A stretch of DNA of 64,000 nt from Nicotiana tabacum (Eukaryota; Streptophyta; Magnoliopsida; Solanales; Solanaceae): the NCBI RefSeq assembly GCF_000715075.1, contig NC_134081.1, positions 67,877,153-67,941,152 of the forward strand. Reading direction: 5' to 3'. Below, piece after piece: positions 21,556 to 33,324 of this stretch. Each line of letters begins with the position of its first letter. The stretch's first letter is position 1. Under the pieces are notes generated by a model. It was not told the DNA's origin. It saw only the letters and a list, made by a program, of their open reading frames with translations, and did no database searches. The position numbers and the translations under genes are program-made.

Positions 21556-22555
21556 AGAGGATCTCATCTTAAATCCTATAAATGTTATTGACAGCTCTTA
21601 ATAAGCTTGCTCTGGTTTAAACGGTTATTTATACTATTCTATTGTCGCCCTGATTCATCATATTCATATTGTATTTCTGAATTCTTAAATTGGTGTTTGG
21701 TTTTCATACTAGTACTATTCGACGGTACTAACTTCCCATTTTCCGGGGGCGCTGGATCTTTAAATAGATGCAGGTGGTTCCACAGCAGGAGATATTGATC
21801 AGTGATAGCAGTACACCTTCTTCTCAGCTGACTTGGTGAGCCCCACATCATCCCGAGTCATGTATCTATTGTACTTTGCGTATTCTGTTTGAGGTATAGT
21901 CGGGACCTTGTTGCCGGCATTATCATTGTACTCTTCTTAATCTATAGAGGCTCTGTAGACATAGTGTGGGTTGTGTATTGGTGCTGAGAAAGACAAACTA
22001 TGTTATGTTGTGCTTGTATTACTCGTCCCATTTGAGACTTTAAAAATGATAAAAACTATTGGTAATGAATTGGTATTGTAGACATGGTCATGTTTTTGTC
22101 TAATTAATAAAAATATGTATTATCTTCATTTATGGATGAGTTTGGGTAGAAGGAAATCTAACAGGCTTGCTCGGTCGGGTTCACTCGGTTGGGCACCGGT
22201 CGCGCACATCTGTTTTGGGGCATGACAGCCAATGTACCAAAATGCTCAGAAACTACGCGAAATTCTCCTGAAGTCCCGGAGTAACAACAGGCGCCTCCGG
22301 TGCCTATCCCCTAATCGCAGCTATTGGTGGCTCCTTAACTGCTGCTCCGGTAGGTGCTCTAGCTATAGCACATGCTCCTCTTCGGCCTCTGCCTCTACTT
22401 TCGCCCCGGCACCTAGAAACACTGGCCCTACGGGTAGCATCATCAGTAACTGCAGCTCATGTTCTCACCATCTGTGTGAGAATAGAATGACAAAGGCTCA
22501 AACTCCGAAATCAATAAACTCGCACGATATGAATGAAAGTAGTGAAGTTTCCTAA

Positions 22556-22645
22556 TAGTTATGTAGCATCTCGAAGATAAGTGCAGACGTCGCCATATCG
22601 ATCCGCAAGACTCTACTAAACTCGCTTATGACTCGTAGCACCTAT
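22556..22645 (-). other. Conserved leader of element C downstream of the PBS
   Basis: On the minus strand it reads GAGTCATAAGCGAGTTTAG, AGAGTCTTGCGGATCG, then CGACGTCTGCAC and ATCTTCGAGA. The same order appears in the leaders of A, B and D and in part at 49950-50033. It lies about 20 nt after the PBS and before gag. Confidence 0.65.
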
Positions 22646-22654
22646 GAACCCAGA

Positions 22655-22666
22655 GCTCTGATACCA
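22655..22666 (-). other. Primer-binding site of element C
   Basis: TGGTATCAGAGC on the minus strand, three bases from the LTR end at 22670. Initiator-Met tRNA type. Confidence 0.9.
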
Positions 22667-23024
22667 ACTTGTCACGACCCTAATTTTCCTCCGAAGGATG
22701 TCGTGATGGCACCTAGTCTCTAAGACTAGGTAAGCCTAACACTTACTGAATTAATGACAGAATCTAACAAACAACTATTAAGCATGAAATAGAAATATCT
22801 ATAATAAGCAACAATCTAAAGTAGATACATAACATCCCAAAATCAGTAGTACAAGTCATGAGCTCTATTGAGTTCACTAGGAAATTACTAAGTACAACTA
22901 TTCCGGAATAGAAATAAACTGTACAAAATAACTTCAGAAGGTGACTCCGAGGCATGCGAATGCGATGGTAGATATACTTTGAGTCTCCACAACAATTCCC
23001 GATCAACTAGCTAAAGATCAATAA

Positions 23025-25926
23025 TGTCACGCCCCAAACCTGGGGAGGCGTGGCTGGCACCCGATGCTGTACTGGCCCGAGCGAACCACTTTGTAACTCA
23101 TTTTTTTCTTCTGCAACTATCATGGGACAACATGGCCATAACTCGTAATGTATAACTATAAGTGGGCAACACTGTATCAAGAAACTATCGTTCTTAAAAC
23201 ATGAATACATATGGGCCGTCAAAGCCTCTAATATACTGTACAAAATAAACCTTTGTCTACAAAGCCACTAGGATTATTTGACATCAAATGGGATAGGGTA
23301 CCAGCCTACCCATAAGTCTATAGAAAAACTCTAAGACGATGACTCATAGACTCGGCTGCACTCCGAATGAGGTGGAGTCTTACCGATCCTTCGCTGGATG
23401 ACAATCTCGTCTGCTATGAGGGCTCGTCAAACTGATTATCTATACCTGCAGGCATGAATGCAGCGTCCCCAACAAAAGGACGTCAGTACGAATAATGTAC
23501 TGACTATGTAAGGTAGAACTAAAACATAACGGTAAGTCAACATTAATTAAATACATATAAGAATCAACCAGAATCTCTGAAGTGCCACCGTATATGCATA
23601 CTTATTATACTTACATATATACAATGCTTCTCTTTGAGACTATTATCCATATCGTATGATGCATGACTGCCAAACTGATCAGTGGTAACTGCTCGACCGG
23701 CCGTAGCTCGATGGTAAATATGTAACTGCCCAACCAGCCATAGCTCGGTGGTAAATATATAACTGCACCAACCGGTCGTAGCTCGGTGGTAAATTCATGA
23801 CTGCCCGACTGGCCGTAGCTCAGTGGTAAATGTATAACTGCCCAACCGATCGTAGCTCGGTTGTAAATGAATATTCATGTCTACCCAACCGGTGGTAAAT
23901 AATGATACATAACTACCCAACCGGTGGTAACTGCCCGACTGGCCTTTGCTCCGGTGGTAAACGCATGAAGATGCATTTACATATATCACTATATTATAAA
24001 TATTAACTTCTCTATCATATACCATACACAACTTCATTCAACATTTTAATCATATTTATTACATAAAATTAGTTCTATTACTTATTACACGTCATTATCT
24101 ACTATCACAATTAATCAAAATCAATTATCTAAAACTACACCACAAAATACCTAATTCCATCAATATCATACAACCTTAACACATTATAATTATACTATAT
24201 TAAACTATATACACAATCGTATATCTTTTATGTTAGTACCCCAAAAGTTGTCAAGATAGCCATTGTTAACAGTGCAATTATCAGTCATGACAATATATGG
24301 TAATTGTCTTACATTATGTTGAATGAATTTCATCATAGTATTTATACAATCATACATATCACAACGTCAAACTACCTATACAACTAAATAAAAAGTGCAT
24401 TTTAACCCTTTATTATGCATGAATCATTACTTCAAAATCAATCTACAAAAATCTAACCATATATTATAATCAAATTGATATTTTATAACATTTTGTGTTG
24501 TAACAATATATACTTTATTATAATTCATTATGTTATAGTTCATAATCAATTTTCAAGTGTAACTTGTCACAAACAACCGCAAACTATAATATTAATATGT
24601 TTCTACAATCAATTATTGATCACAATATGACTATTCTGCTATTAAATATCATGTAATAACACAGTAGTGTAAGTCTAATATTGCAAATAATCATGTTATA
24701 TTTGTTCATTATATGCATATAATTACTGCATGTTTAGTTAAATTATAAAAGCTATATTTATAAACAAATCTCAACACATATATTTGTAACATAAGTTCTC
24801 TGTCATATATCTCAACAGGGACATACGTAGACATGCTTGAATATCACTTTACCGGAATGAATAATATAGGCATCCTTAACTGCTAAGAGTAGAATCACTT
24901 ATGGAATAGCATTACGTTTACGTATCGTTACTTGGATCATGCCAAAAGAAAAAAGGATTAGCCTTAATATAGCTGGAGTAGGAAAAAATCCGTATGATAT
25001 TCCTGGAAAAGGTTGCACCGTACTCCCTTAGAATCGCAAAATCTCACGTTGCTAATGTGCTAATAATTCTCGTTGGAATTATTTGGTATAGGAATTGGTT
25101 GAAGAATCACGTTGCTACTATTTTGTAGGAATTTCCACGAAATTGGTAACAATTTGTAACAACGTCACCTTACTAATCTCCAAACCTCACGTCTTGATTG
25201 TCTATATGGTTTGTATGGAAAGTCTTAGAGTTGAGGTGTCTTGTATTTAATGAATTAAGTTGCCACCTAATAAGAAATGACTAAGAGTCATTTGCTTAAG
25301 GAGTGGCTTGCTGCCATGTGGGGGTGGGGGTAGGAAATGGTAATCTTTATCCACTTATTAGGTAATTAGGTAGTGTCCCGTTACCCGGTAATTAACCAAT
25401 TACCCGCATAATTAAGAATTATCTCAAATTATTTAAAATTCTACTTATTTTTGATATACTTTATACATCATACTATCATGGTCATATGATACTATATAAA
25501 ATAAATACATACACTTATTATTTTATTAAAACATCCATGTAAAAAAATACATATATTTTCTCAACTTATAATTTTCCTAATCTCATATAAAGATTATAAA
25601 TTTTCGTACACTTAATTCTTAAAATGGTAAAAAGATAATCTCCTTTTCTTGTGCAAAAAAAAATTCTATCTTTACAATAAAGAAAATCTCATAAATAGTT
25701 TCATATTCTGTATATAATTTAAAGCATATTCGAAAGTAGTAATATATTTAATAACTATATAAAATCATATTTTTCAAACTTTTTATTTTACAAAAATGTT
25801 ACACTCAAAATATCATATCAAATGTATATAGCGGTATCAAGGTTGTTAACCTTACGAGGTCTTAATCCCTTCAAGCTCATATGGATTACTACGACTCATC
25901 ATAATGCTAAGGTACGGGATGTAACA
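23025..25926 (-). mobile_element. Solo LTR, 2.9 kb, inserted in the element C 5' LTR
   Basis: On the plus strand it runs from TGTCACGCCCC to GGGATGTAACA. It is flanked by AATAA (23020-23024) and AACAA (25927-25931), a probable 5-bp duplication with one change. The uninterrupted site is visible in the 3' LTR at about 14240-14247 (TTCAACAAACTCCG). It has no PBS, PPT or coding sequence, so it is a product of LTR-LTR recombination. The right 1.9 kb is strongly AT-rich. Confidence 0.88.
23670..23965 (-). repeat. Tandem array of about 45-bp units in the solo LTR
   Basis: About six units of roughly 40-50 bp, each with TAACTGCCCAACCGGTCG, TAGCTCGGTGGTAAAT or a variant. The last two units are shortened. 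Its place and unit size recall the arrays in other LTRs, but the sequence is unrelated. Confidence 0.8.
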
Positions 25927-26246
25927 AACAAACTCCAAAGTACCTAGATCTACACAAAAATGTGCAGAAAGCGTAGCATGAGTACACCACAACGGTACCT
26001 AGTAAGTATCAAGACTAACCTCGGTGGAGTAGTGATGTGGAACAGTTAAGACACCTACTAGGCATTATAACCTGTACAAGTATGAATGCGAACTAACAGG
26101 GAACACTATCAATAGAAATCTAAGCAGGGTAAAAGTAATAAAATGATAATCGCAAAAGAAAACTAGAAACAACCATTAGCAAGAGGGAACAAATAGGTAA
26201 TAACACCATTGAGTAAGCTGAACACAGTTTAAATCCGGTGAAACCA

Positions 26247-28647
26247 AGTTGTTTAGACATGTTCGAAGTTTAGAATTTGGAAATTCAATCCTCCCTTGTT
26301 TAAAATAGTTATTTTGTAAGTTTTATGGCCTCGAGCAGGTCTGTGTTATGTTTTGGGACTTATTGGTATATTCAGACAGGGTCTCGAGTATGTTTCGGGG
26401 TGGTTTCAGACCAATCATTCCTTGTCTTTGATTGCTGGTTTTCTCTAATTTTTTGGTGCTGTGTGCCTTCTTCGCTTTCGTGTGAGGGAGACTGCGATCG
26501 TGATGTGTATGTTAGAAATGGGTGGTTTTTCCTCTTCGCGTTCGCGACTAGAGGGTCGCGTTCGCAGAGGTTGAGTAGATTGACCCAACGCGTTTATAGA
26601 GGGGGTCACAATCGCGGTTCAGAGTGAGCTGGTGGGTTCATATTCATTCGCATGGTGCAGGACGCGTTTGTGTAGATTTGGTTTCTGTGGTCATTGCGTT
26701 CGCGAGGTCGGTGACACGAAAAGGAAGTGCATTTTTGGCAGAGTTCATGTTAGTGCTTCGTGATGGAGAAGTAGGTCCCGCGATTGCGAAGGGTACTTCT
26801 GGAGCAGCTGTATATGATGTTATTTTCGGACGTTGAGCTCATTTTATCATATTTTGGGTTTGGGAGCTCAGATTGAGATGATTTTAGGCGATTTTAACCA
26901 CTTTGACTTTTGACTCAAATTTACTTATTATACATGATTTCATTTTTTATTTTGGCATTTCACTGATGAATCTAAAAGTGAAATCGGGGATTTTTAGCCT
27001 AACCTTTCTAAAGTGAATAATTGAGTTTTGAACAACGATTCAGAGTTGGATTTTGATGAAACTTGTATTGTTAGATTCGTATTTTAATGAGTTGTCAGAA
27101 TTTGTGAGTTTTGTCGGGTTTCAGGGTGCGAGCCTAGGTTGATATTTTGATTGACTTTGAGTATTTGATTCCTATGGCATATTTGCTATTTTTGAGTTGC
27201 TTTTGGCTAGATTTGAGCCCTCTAGAGGTTGATTCACGCGAGAAGGGCTTCTTAGAGTACTGATTTGGCTTGTTCGAGGCAAATATATTATCTAAACTTG
27301 GTTGAGGCACTAGTTGCTTGATTTAATAGTGATGGCTACATGCTATGGGTGGCGCACACGTGAGGGGTTGAGCCCATGTACGTGCACCTAGGTGTTATCC
27401 ATACTCGGGATAGTGCTTATGCTATGATATGCTCAGAATTAATTGCTAATCCTCATGCTATAATGTTTCTTATAGTTGTACCCCTTGTGAGCTAATTAGA
27501 TCATGTTAGAGGTTACATATAGGTTAATCCCTTGATTGAACGTGATAACTGCTATTTTTGTGATGGAAATTCCTAATTTAAGCTATGGTAGTACACTTCG
27601 CATATGCATACACCGTATCATGTAACATATATATCCATGAGTACGTAATTTGATATCCAATGTTCATGTATATGTATTCTTGTATATATGCTTTCTGTGT
27701 GATATAATCTGGACTAATAACACATGAGTGGTCCGTGCGGATCCGAGCTATGATGGCATGTGAGTTGTCCGTATGGTTGTTATTATTGGCATGTGGATAA
27801 GGATCCATCCCCCTAGGGTCACCCTATCATGTTTCTTTGTTGATGGTGTACACGCAGGTTATGAGAAACCGACGAGTTTCTAGTTGATGTGTATTTTGGT
27901 AAAGTTGATCATTGGTAGGAATTTGCATCTATCCTCTATTTGCAAACTCCCTGGATGTATACATGATTTTGCTACATATCATCTCTATATACTAGCTCCA
28001 GAATATATACATACTTTTATGCATATCTTCGCTATATGCTATCATACTTGATGAGATGAGACACCGTATATATCTTCTCTATATGTGAATCTGTGTGACT
28101 TTACTCGTTTAATTACACATCTTCTCTATATGCACTTGTAGTTTGGTTAGATGTCAACATTGTTGTGTACTTGTGAAATTCAAGAATTGAACGGGTTATT
28201 AGTGAGTATCATTAATAATTCTTGCTAATATTACCTCGCTGAGGATAGTTATGATACTTGCTGAGTACATGGGTCGGTTGTACTCATACTACACTTATGC
28301 ACCTTATGTGTAGATCTTGGAGTTGAGCTGCTGTGGATGACGGAAGATGGCATTGAAGATGAACCTGCTTTCCAGATATAGCTACCACTTGCCCTCGGTA
28401 GCCTTGGATTCGTACTATATTTATGTATATTCCAAACAGATATTGTATTTATTTTCGTAGCAGTTTGTAAATCTAAATCTTTCTGGCTCATGACTTGTAT
28501 TATCAATCCTTGGGATATTGCATGGAATTCAACTATTTCTTGTACTGATAACTTGTGATCTTCATTAGATTTTTATAAATATTGTTTGGCTTACCTAGCG
28601 GGTTGGGTTAGGTTCCCACACGATTAGATAGATTTTGGGTTGTGACA
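26247..28647 (+). repeat. Probable 3' LTR of element F (5' end missing)
   Basis: Colinear with 660-2598 and continuing about 600 bp further to a proper end, GGGTTGTGACA, at 28647. The first 460 bp of the LTR are missing at the junction with element C. The CpG block (26465-26790) and the G-box array (27720-27790, now CACATGAG and GCATGTGAG) have lost many CG pairs. The donor-like site is GAGGCAAA near 27276, so changed. The acceptor-like TGTGTAGATC is at 28307-28316. Confidence 0.75.
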
Positions 28648-29112
28648 CTATGATAAGACACGATTATTAACGGGTATCATTAAAATATTTTGCCGTTATT
28701 AACTAGATGAGGTTAGTTATGATACTTGCTGAGTACATGACGTCGGTTGTACTCTTACTACACTCTTGCACCTTGCATACAGATCTTGGAGCTGAGATGA
28801 TGTGGATGATGGGAACAGACATTGAAGATGTACCTGCTTTCTGGTTATAGCTACCACTTGTCTGTGGTAGTTTAATATTCTTATCCTGTTTATATAAATT
28901 CCAAACAAATGTTTTTTTTCGTATTAGCTTTGGAAATCAAAATCTTAGTGGTTCATGACTTGTATTATTATCCCTTGGAATATTGTATGGAACCTCAACT
29001 ATTTCATTTATTAATTACTTATGATTTCCATTAGAATTGTGCAACTATTATTTGGCTTACATAGAGGGTTGGGTTAGGTGCCATCACAACTAGGTAGATT
29101 TATGGTCGTGAT
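28648..29112 (+). repeat. Second LTR end in tandem behind LTR F
   Basis: 28665-29105 aligns with 28195-28640. Both have ATGATACTTGCTGAGTACAT, CACTCTTGCACC or similar, AGATCTTGGAG, ATAGCTACCACTTG and a GGTGCCATCACAAC-type end. This copy ends in GGTCGTGA without the final CA, then a minus-strand LTR starts. It is a fragment of a different LTR copy placed head to tail with the first. Confidence 0.75.
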
Positions 29113-29549
29113 CTTTGCGCCTACACGTCTAGATGACAACTAAATGTAACTGTCTTAGTACCTGCACAATTAGTGTAGCATTGTAGTATGAGTACGTAAA
29201 TCAACATATACCAGTAAGTTTCTAGTTTAACCTAGAAGAAGTAGTGACTAGAGGTCGATATTGACACTTACTAGTGGTCCAATAATCAAATTACAGTAAC
29301 AGTAGACAGGTATGAAGCATCGCAAATAAAAGAAACAAAACAGGTAAATATGCATGACATGATTCTCAACATAATAGTAATTACGAAATCACAAAATACA
29401 ATAAAATGCCTTGAATAAAACAAAGAAAACCAACATCAAATACAATATCAAATCTCAAGTCAGGAAAACTCATATGTACCCTGACTCCCTATCGAATATT
29501 ACGCACGAGTCTACAGGCGAACGACTCAATCCCATAAGAATAGTGTTTC

Positions 29550-29800
29550 ATAAAACTGCCGAGGCGAACTTCCCGATCCCATAAATGTATCTCATAATTT
29601 TGCCAAGGTAAACGACCTTCTCCCATGAGAGTATGTTACATGATATTGCTGAGGTCGTACGACCCGACCCATAGATGAATCCCATCATACTGCCGCGACG
29701 AACGACCCGATCCCATAATTGTACTGCTGAGGCATTCATCCTGATCTCATAATAGTACTGTTGTGGCGTTCTGCCCGATCCCACAAGAAAAGTGAAGCTT
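29550..29800 (-). repeat. Tandem array in the element D LTR
   Basis: Five to six units of about 40-48 bp with TACTGCCGAGGCGAACGA and CCCGATCCCATAA variants. The orthologous array in the 5' LTR is at about 48860-49195 with a similar unit order. Confidence 0.7.
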
Positions 29801-30313
29801 TTGATAGGTCATCAACCCAAACTCGTGAATATAAGTGTGAGTTATGAAATCAAGAAACGTTCAGACAAATACATACAACTAGGGAGAAATCCGTAACAGA
29901 AAGTATAATTTTCGTGGCTAGTCAAGTAGCGCGCCAAGTTTCTAGAGTAGCAAAGTTCAATACTCTATGTAAGTCTACTCTTAGGCTAAAACATAAAGTA
30001 AAGTCTTTAAAGAGTCAAGAATAACTCAAGTAGTACAATTAAAGCATGATGTGAGTCTACGTCTACTCGGACATAATCAAGAATCTAGCATATACACAGA
30101 CACTCATCTTCTCATACGTGTGTAGCTACCCTAACACATTGCACGTATAGTATAGCACCTACCGGGGTAACGTCTCTCTTACAAGACTAAACATGAGACT
30201 TACCTTAATCTGGCATCCTATAATCGGCTCCACACCTCTCTAACACGTGCCAAACGATCCGAAACTAGCCAAAGAACAAGCAAACCAATCAAAACATACT
30301 CAAAAACTCATAA

Positions 30314-30318
30314 TTTAA
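30314..30318. other. Target-site duplication of element B, left copy
   Basis: TTTAA, identical to 41367-41371 on the other side. It is inside the 3' LTR of element D. Confidence 0.92.
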
Positions 30319-33293
30319 TGTCACGACCCCAATCTTCCTCTGTCGGATGTCGTGATAGCACCTAGTCTCTAAGACTATGTAAGCCTAACATTCTTGAAGA
30401 ATTAACGGAAATAATAAAAAAACTTCCAATTAAACCAATAACTATCATAACAAGGACTCCACAATACAACTGAAAATAACACCCAAAATCTGGTGAGACC
30501 GAGTCATATGCTCTACACGAGTATACTGGAACATCCCTAATACATCAGAATCTATAACAGGTGTATACAATAGAAACTAAGATAGAGGGTGACTTTGAGG
30601 CCTATGAACGCCGGCATGTATACCTTGAAGTCTCCGATCCAAGCTCAACTCACGGATGCCTAGCCTGGTATGAAGTACCTGGATCTGTACAAAAGGATGT
30701 GCAGAAGCGTAGTATGAGTACACCACAATGGTACCCAGTAAGTATCAAGCCTAACCTCGGTAGAGTAGTGACAAGGTCAGGTCAAGACACCTACTGGAAT
30801 AAATGAAGAAACTGAGCAGGTATAGTACAATATAATAATGGAAACAATGGAAATAATATAATGAAGAAATACAACAAGAATAGATACATTGAAATTAAGG
30901 CAAAAAGGCATCACGGGAGAAACACATAATAAGAATGCTAAGGAAACAATGAAAACAGAATACGAGTGATGCAAATGAAAGATAGCAGTAAGAATCACTA
31001 CCGAGGTACTGCCTCGTAGTCTCATTTCACAATCAAAATCACAATCTTTCCTTATATCACCGCGGGAGCCTTGCATTTAGTTTTAAAAATCATTTTTCCC
31101 GAAATAGTAACCCGTGTTTTAGCCCACCTTATCACACGGCGTGGCTTCAAGTAGTTTCCCTTGTAGCAACACGCATATGAAGCCCACCTTATCTCACCGC
31201 ATGTGTATCAACCCTTATCCTTATATCACCGCATGCGTATTAATACCAAAACATATCACAAATCGCACCTCAAGTGCCCAATACCACAACTTGTCAAAGA
31301 AGTCAACAATGATAATGTTTCCACAATAAATAGCTCATGGCTCAACCACAATATGTACAAGAGTCTCAACAATAGCAACAGAATGCTATTTCAATAATTT
31401 ACAACTTTGCCTCAATGTGATCACGCCTTTTACAACTTCAACACCAAAACTCAACAATAAGATATTCCAAGAAATAACAACTTCAAGTAAGGTAACTCAA
31501 CAGTTAAATATTTAACAAGGAAATGAGAAAACAGTAACTTCAACTAAGCATGTAAGGGAAAATAACAAGTATGAAATGAGACAAGTTTTAAAAATGCCAA
31601 GTGAAGCATGTAAGGATAGATTAACGATAATGAATATAATATGTTATGATAATTCAATTAAAGGCATGAAAAGAAACTACATAGCTTAAACCGGTCAATT
31701 ACCACATTTAGCCCGTGTACACACTCGTGACCTTGCTAACACGACTTTCACGTACCATAATTAACACAAAATAACACCAATCCTAAGCGGTAATTCCCTC
31801 CCACAAAGTTAGACAAGTCACTTACCTCAAAATACACTAACTCAATTCACTAGTAAGCCTTTTCCGTGAATTTCCAACTCTGAATGGCTCGAATGTAGCC
31901 AAAATAGCTTTATACCATAAATACAAACCATAGGAAACTATTCCAAATAATAAAGTTGCAATCTTTAAAGAAAATAAAAAAGTCAACCCCGGGCCCACGT
32001 CTTGGAGCTGGACCAAACTTACAAAATCCGAACACCTATTCAATAATGAGTTCAACCATACTAAAATTACTCAATTTTGATCCCAAATCGACCTTCAAAT
32101 CCTCAAAATATAGTCTATGAAGTTTTTACAATTTTCCCCAATTTTTCCAACACCAAACACTAATTAAATGATAAAAACAATGATGGATTCATATATAATA
32201 GCCAAATATGAGTTAGAATCAGTTACCCCCATCAACTCCTTGAAAATCTCTCTCAAAATCGCCCAAAACCGAACTCTCTAAGTCAAAAGATGAAGAATGA
32301 AATGAACCCCTCGATTTGCCAATTTTGTGCACAACAATCTCGTATTTGCAGACACTCAGCTGCATTTGCGGCTCCATACATGTGGAAATCCCATCGCAGG
32401 TGCGACTTCCACTTATGCCCCTAAGATTCCGCTTTTGCGGCCCGTGGCTCGCTTCTGCGAGCCCACTTCTGTGGAGCGTTGACTGCACATGTAGTCCTCC
32501 TCCAGCACACTCAAGTCCGCATCTGTAATGCCCCTCTCACTCTTGCGTGTCCGTACTGCAGCCAATCCCACCGCAGTTGTTATGACATCAGACTTCAGCA
32601 ACCATCAACAATCAATAAGTCCAAAAATGATTCGATTTCAATCTGATTCACACCCGGTGCCCCCGGGACCCTGTCCGAATACACCAACTCGTCCAAAAAC
32701 ACATAACGAACCTACTCAAGGCCTAAAATTACATCAAACAACATCAATTCTATGAACCACAACCCAATTCAAACCTATTTAAATCATGAACATCCAACCT
32801 CCAAAACTAATGCCGATTCATACCAATCCAACTCCGATTGATCTCAAATTTTGCAGACAAGTCATAAAGGACTCAACGGACCTATTCCAACTTTCGAAAT
32901 CAGAATCTGATGCCGATATAAATAAAGTCAACTCCCGATCAAACTTCTCAACCTTCCAAACCTTCAACTTTCTAACTTTTGCTAATTTAAGCCAAAACAA
33001 CCTATGGACCTCCAAATCAATATCCGGACATGCTCCTAAATCCAAAATAATCATACGAAGCTACCAAAACTGTCAAAACTTCATTACGAAGTAGTCTACA
33101 CAAATGTCAAACTCCGATAAAATCTTTCAACTTAAGCTCCACTTTGGGACTAAGTATTCCATTTCACTCTGAAACTCACCCGAAACAAAAACCAACCAAC
33201 CCGTCAAGTTACATAAACACAATATAAAATGGAGGTGACAATAAATAGGGGAACGTGACTAAAATACTCAAAATAACTGGCCGGGTCGTTACA
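30319..33293 (-). repeat. 3' LTR of element B
   Basis: Minus strand from TGTAACGACCCGGCC (33293) to GTCGTGACA (30319), 2975 bp. It carries a CpG block (32330-32590), a donor-like GAG-GTAAG site with GT at 31825-31824, an acceptor-like TACAG-ATCCAG site ending at 30685, and a tandem array of TTATCTCACCGCATG-type units at 31120-31300. Confidence 0.92.
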
Positions 33294-33307
33294 TCCTCCC
33301 CCTCTTT
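33294..33307 (-). other. Polypurine tract of element B
   Basis: Minus strand AAAGAGGGGGAGGA immediately before the LTR start TGTAACG. Confidence 0.9.
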
Positions 33308-33324
33308 AAATAAACGTTCATCCT

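Larger units (their letters stand above)
19894..22227 (+). mobile_element. Probable solo LTR inside element C gag
   Basis: The right end is clear: GGGGCATGACA at 22227, after which gag resumes. The left end is uncertain, about 19894 (CTAAGGCCCCATAAAA). I see no target duplication and about 95 bp of gag is missing, so the ends were altered. It contains a CpG-palindrome block (20040-20280), a tandem array (21098-21555) and a TA repeat. No internal coding or PBS is present. Confidence 0.6.
18780..22470 (-). pseudogene. Gag of element C, interrupted by an LTR
   Basis: The N-terminal part (22470-22228) is arginine- and alanine-rich, like the gag start in A and B. The conserved Ty3 Gag core is at 19841-19575 (LRLERFKKYHPPTFSG, then FQLSGVAYKWW) and continues at 19556-19359 (FMRELVPQTLQNAWRMEFEQ, YRFIERLSYGI). 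The C-terminal glycine-arginine stretch RGRPRGGGRA is near 18925. Between the N-terminus and the core lies the LTR insertion at about 19894-22227, where roughly 95 bp of gag present in element B is also missing. There is a frameshift at 19560-19575 and several stops. A short segment near 18932-19020 resembles the start of the solo LTR at 23025. Confidence 0.75.
13891..26246 (-). mobile_element. Element C: gag-only Ty3/gypsy element (pol deleted)
   Basis: The minus-strand order is a truncated 5' LTR (22670-26246, interrupted), PBS, gag, a conserved 3' internal block, PPT and 3' LTR (13891-17708). Gag passes within its C-terminal region into the 3' internal block, and no RT, RNase H or integrase is detectable, so about 4 kb of pol seems to be missing. 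It sits inside element F. The right end is lost: the 5' LTR stops at about 26246 against an F-type LTR, having only the part that matches 13891-14560. Two further LTR insertions lie inside it. Confidence 0.8.
22670..26246 (-). repeat. Truncated 5' LTR of element C, split by a solo LTR
   Basis: 22670-23024 and 25927-26246 together match 13891-14560 in order. The solo LTR at 23025-25926 divides them. About 3.1 kb of the LTR (the CpG block, splice-like donor and G-box arrays) is gone beyond 26246, where an F-type LTR begins in opposite orientation. Confidence 0.8.
29113..30318 (-). repeat. 3' LTR of element D, distal part
   Basis: Aligns with 48483-49612 of the 5' LTR (GTAGTATGAGTACGTAAATC, CCTAGTAAG, GGTCGACATC and the tandem array). 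The last 380 bp or so of the LTR are missing at 29112. A CTTAC-CTT site (30199-30205) is the minus-strand donor-like AAG-GTAAG, and an acceptor-like GTGCAG-GTAC ends at 29162. It continues at 41367 beyond element B. Confidence 0.75.
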
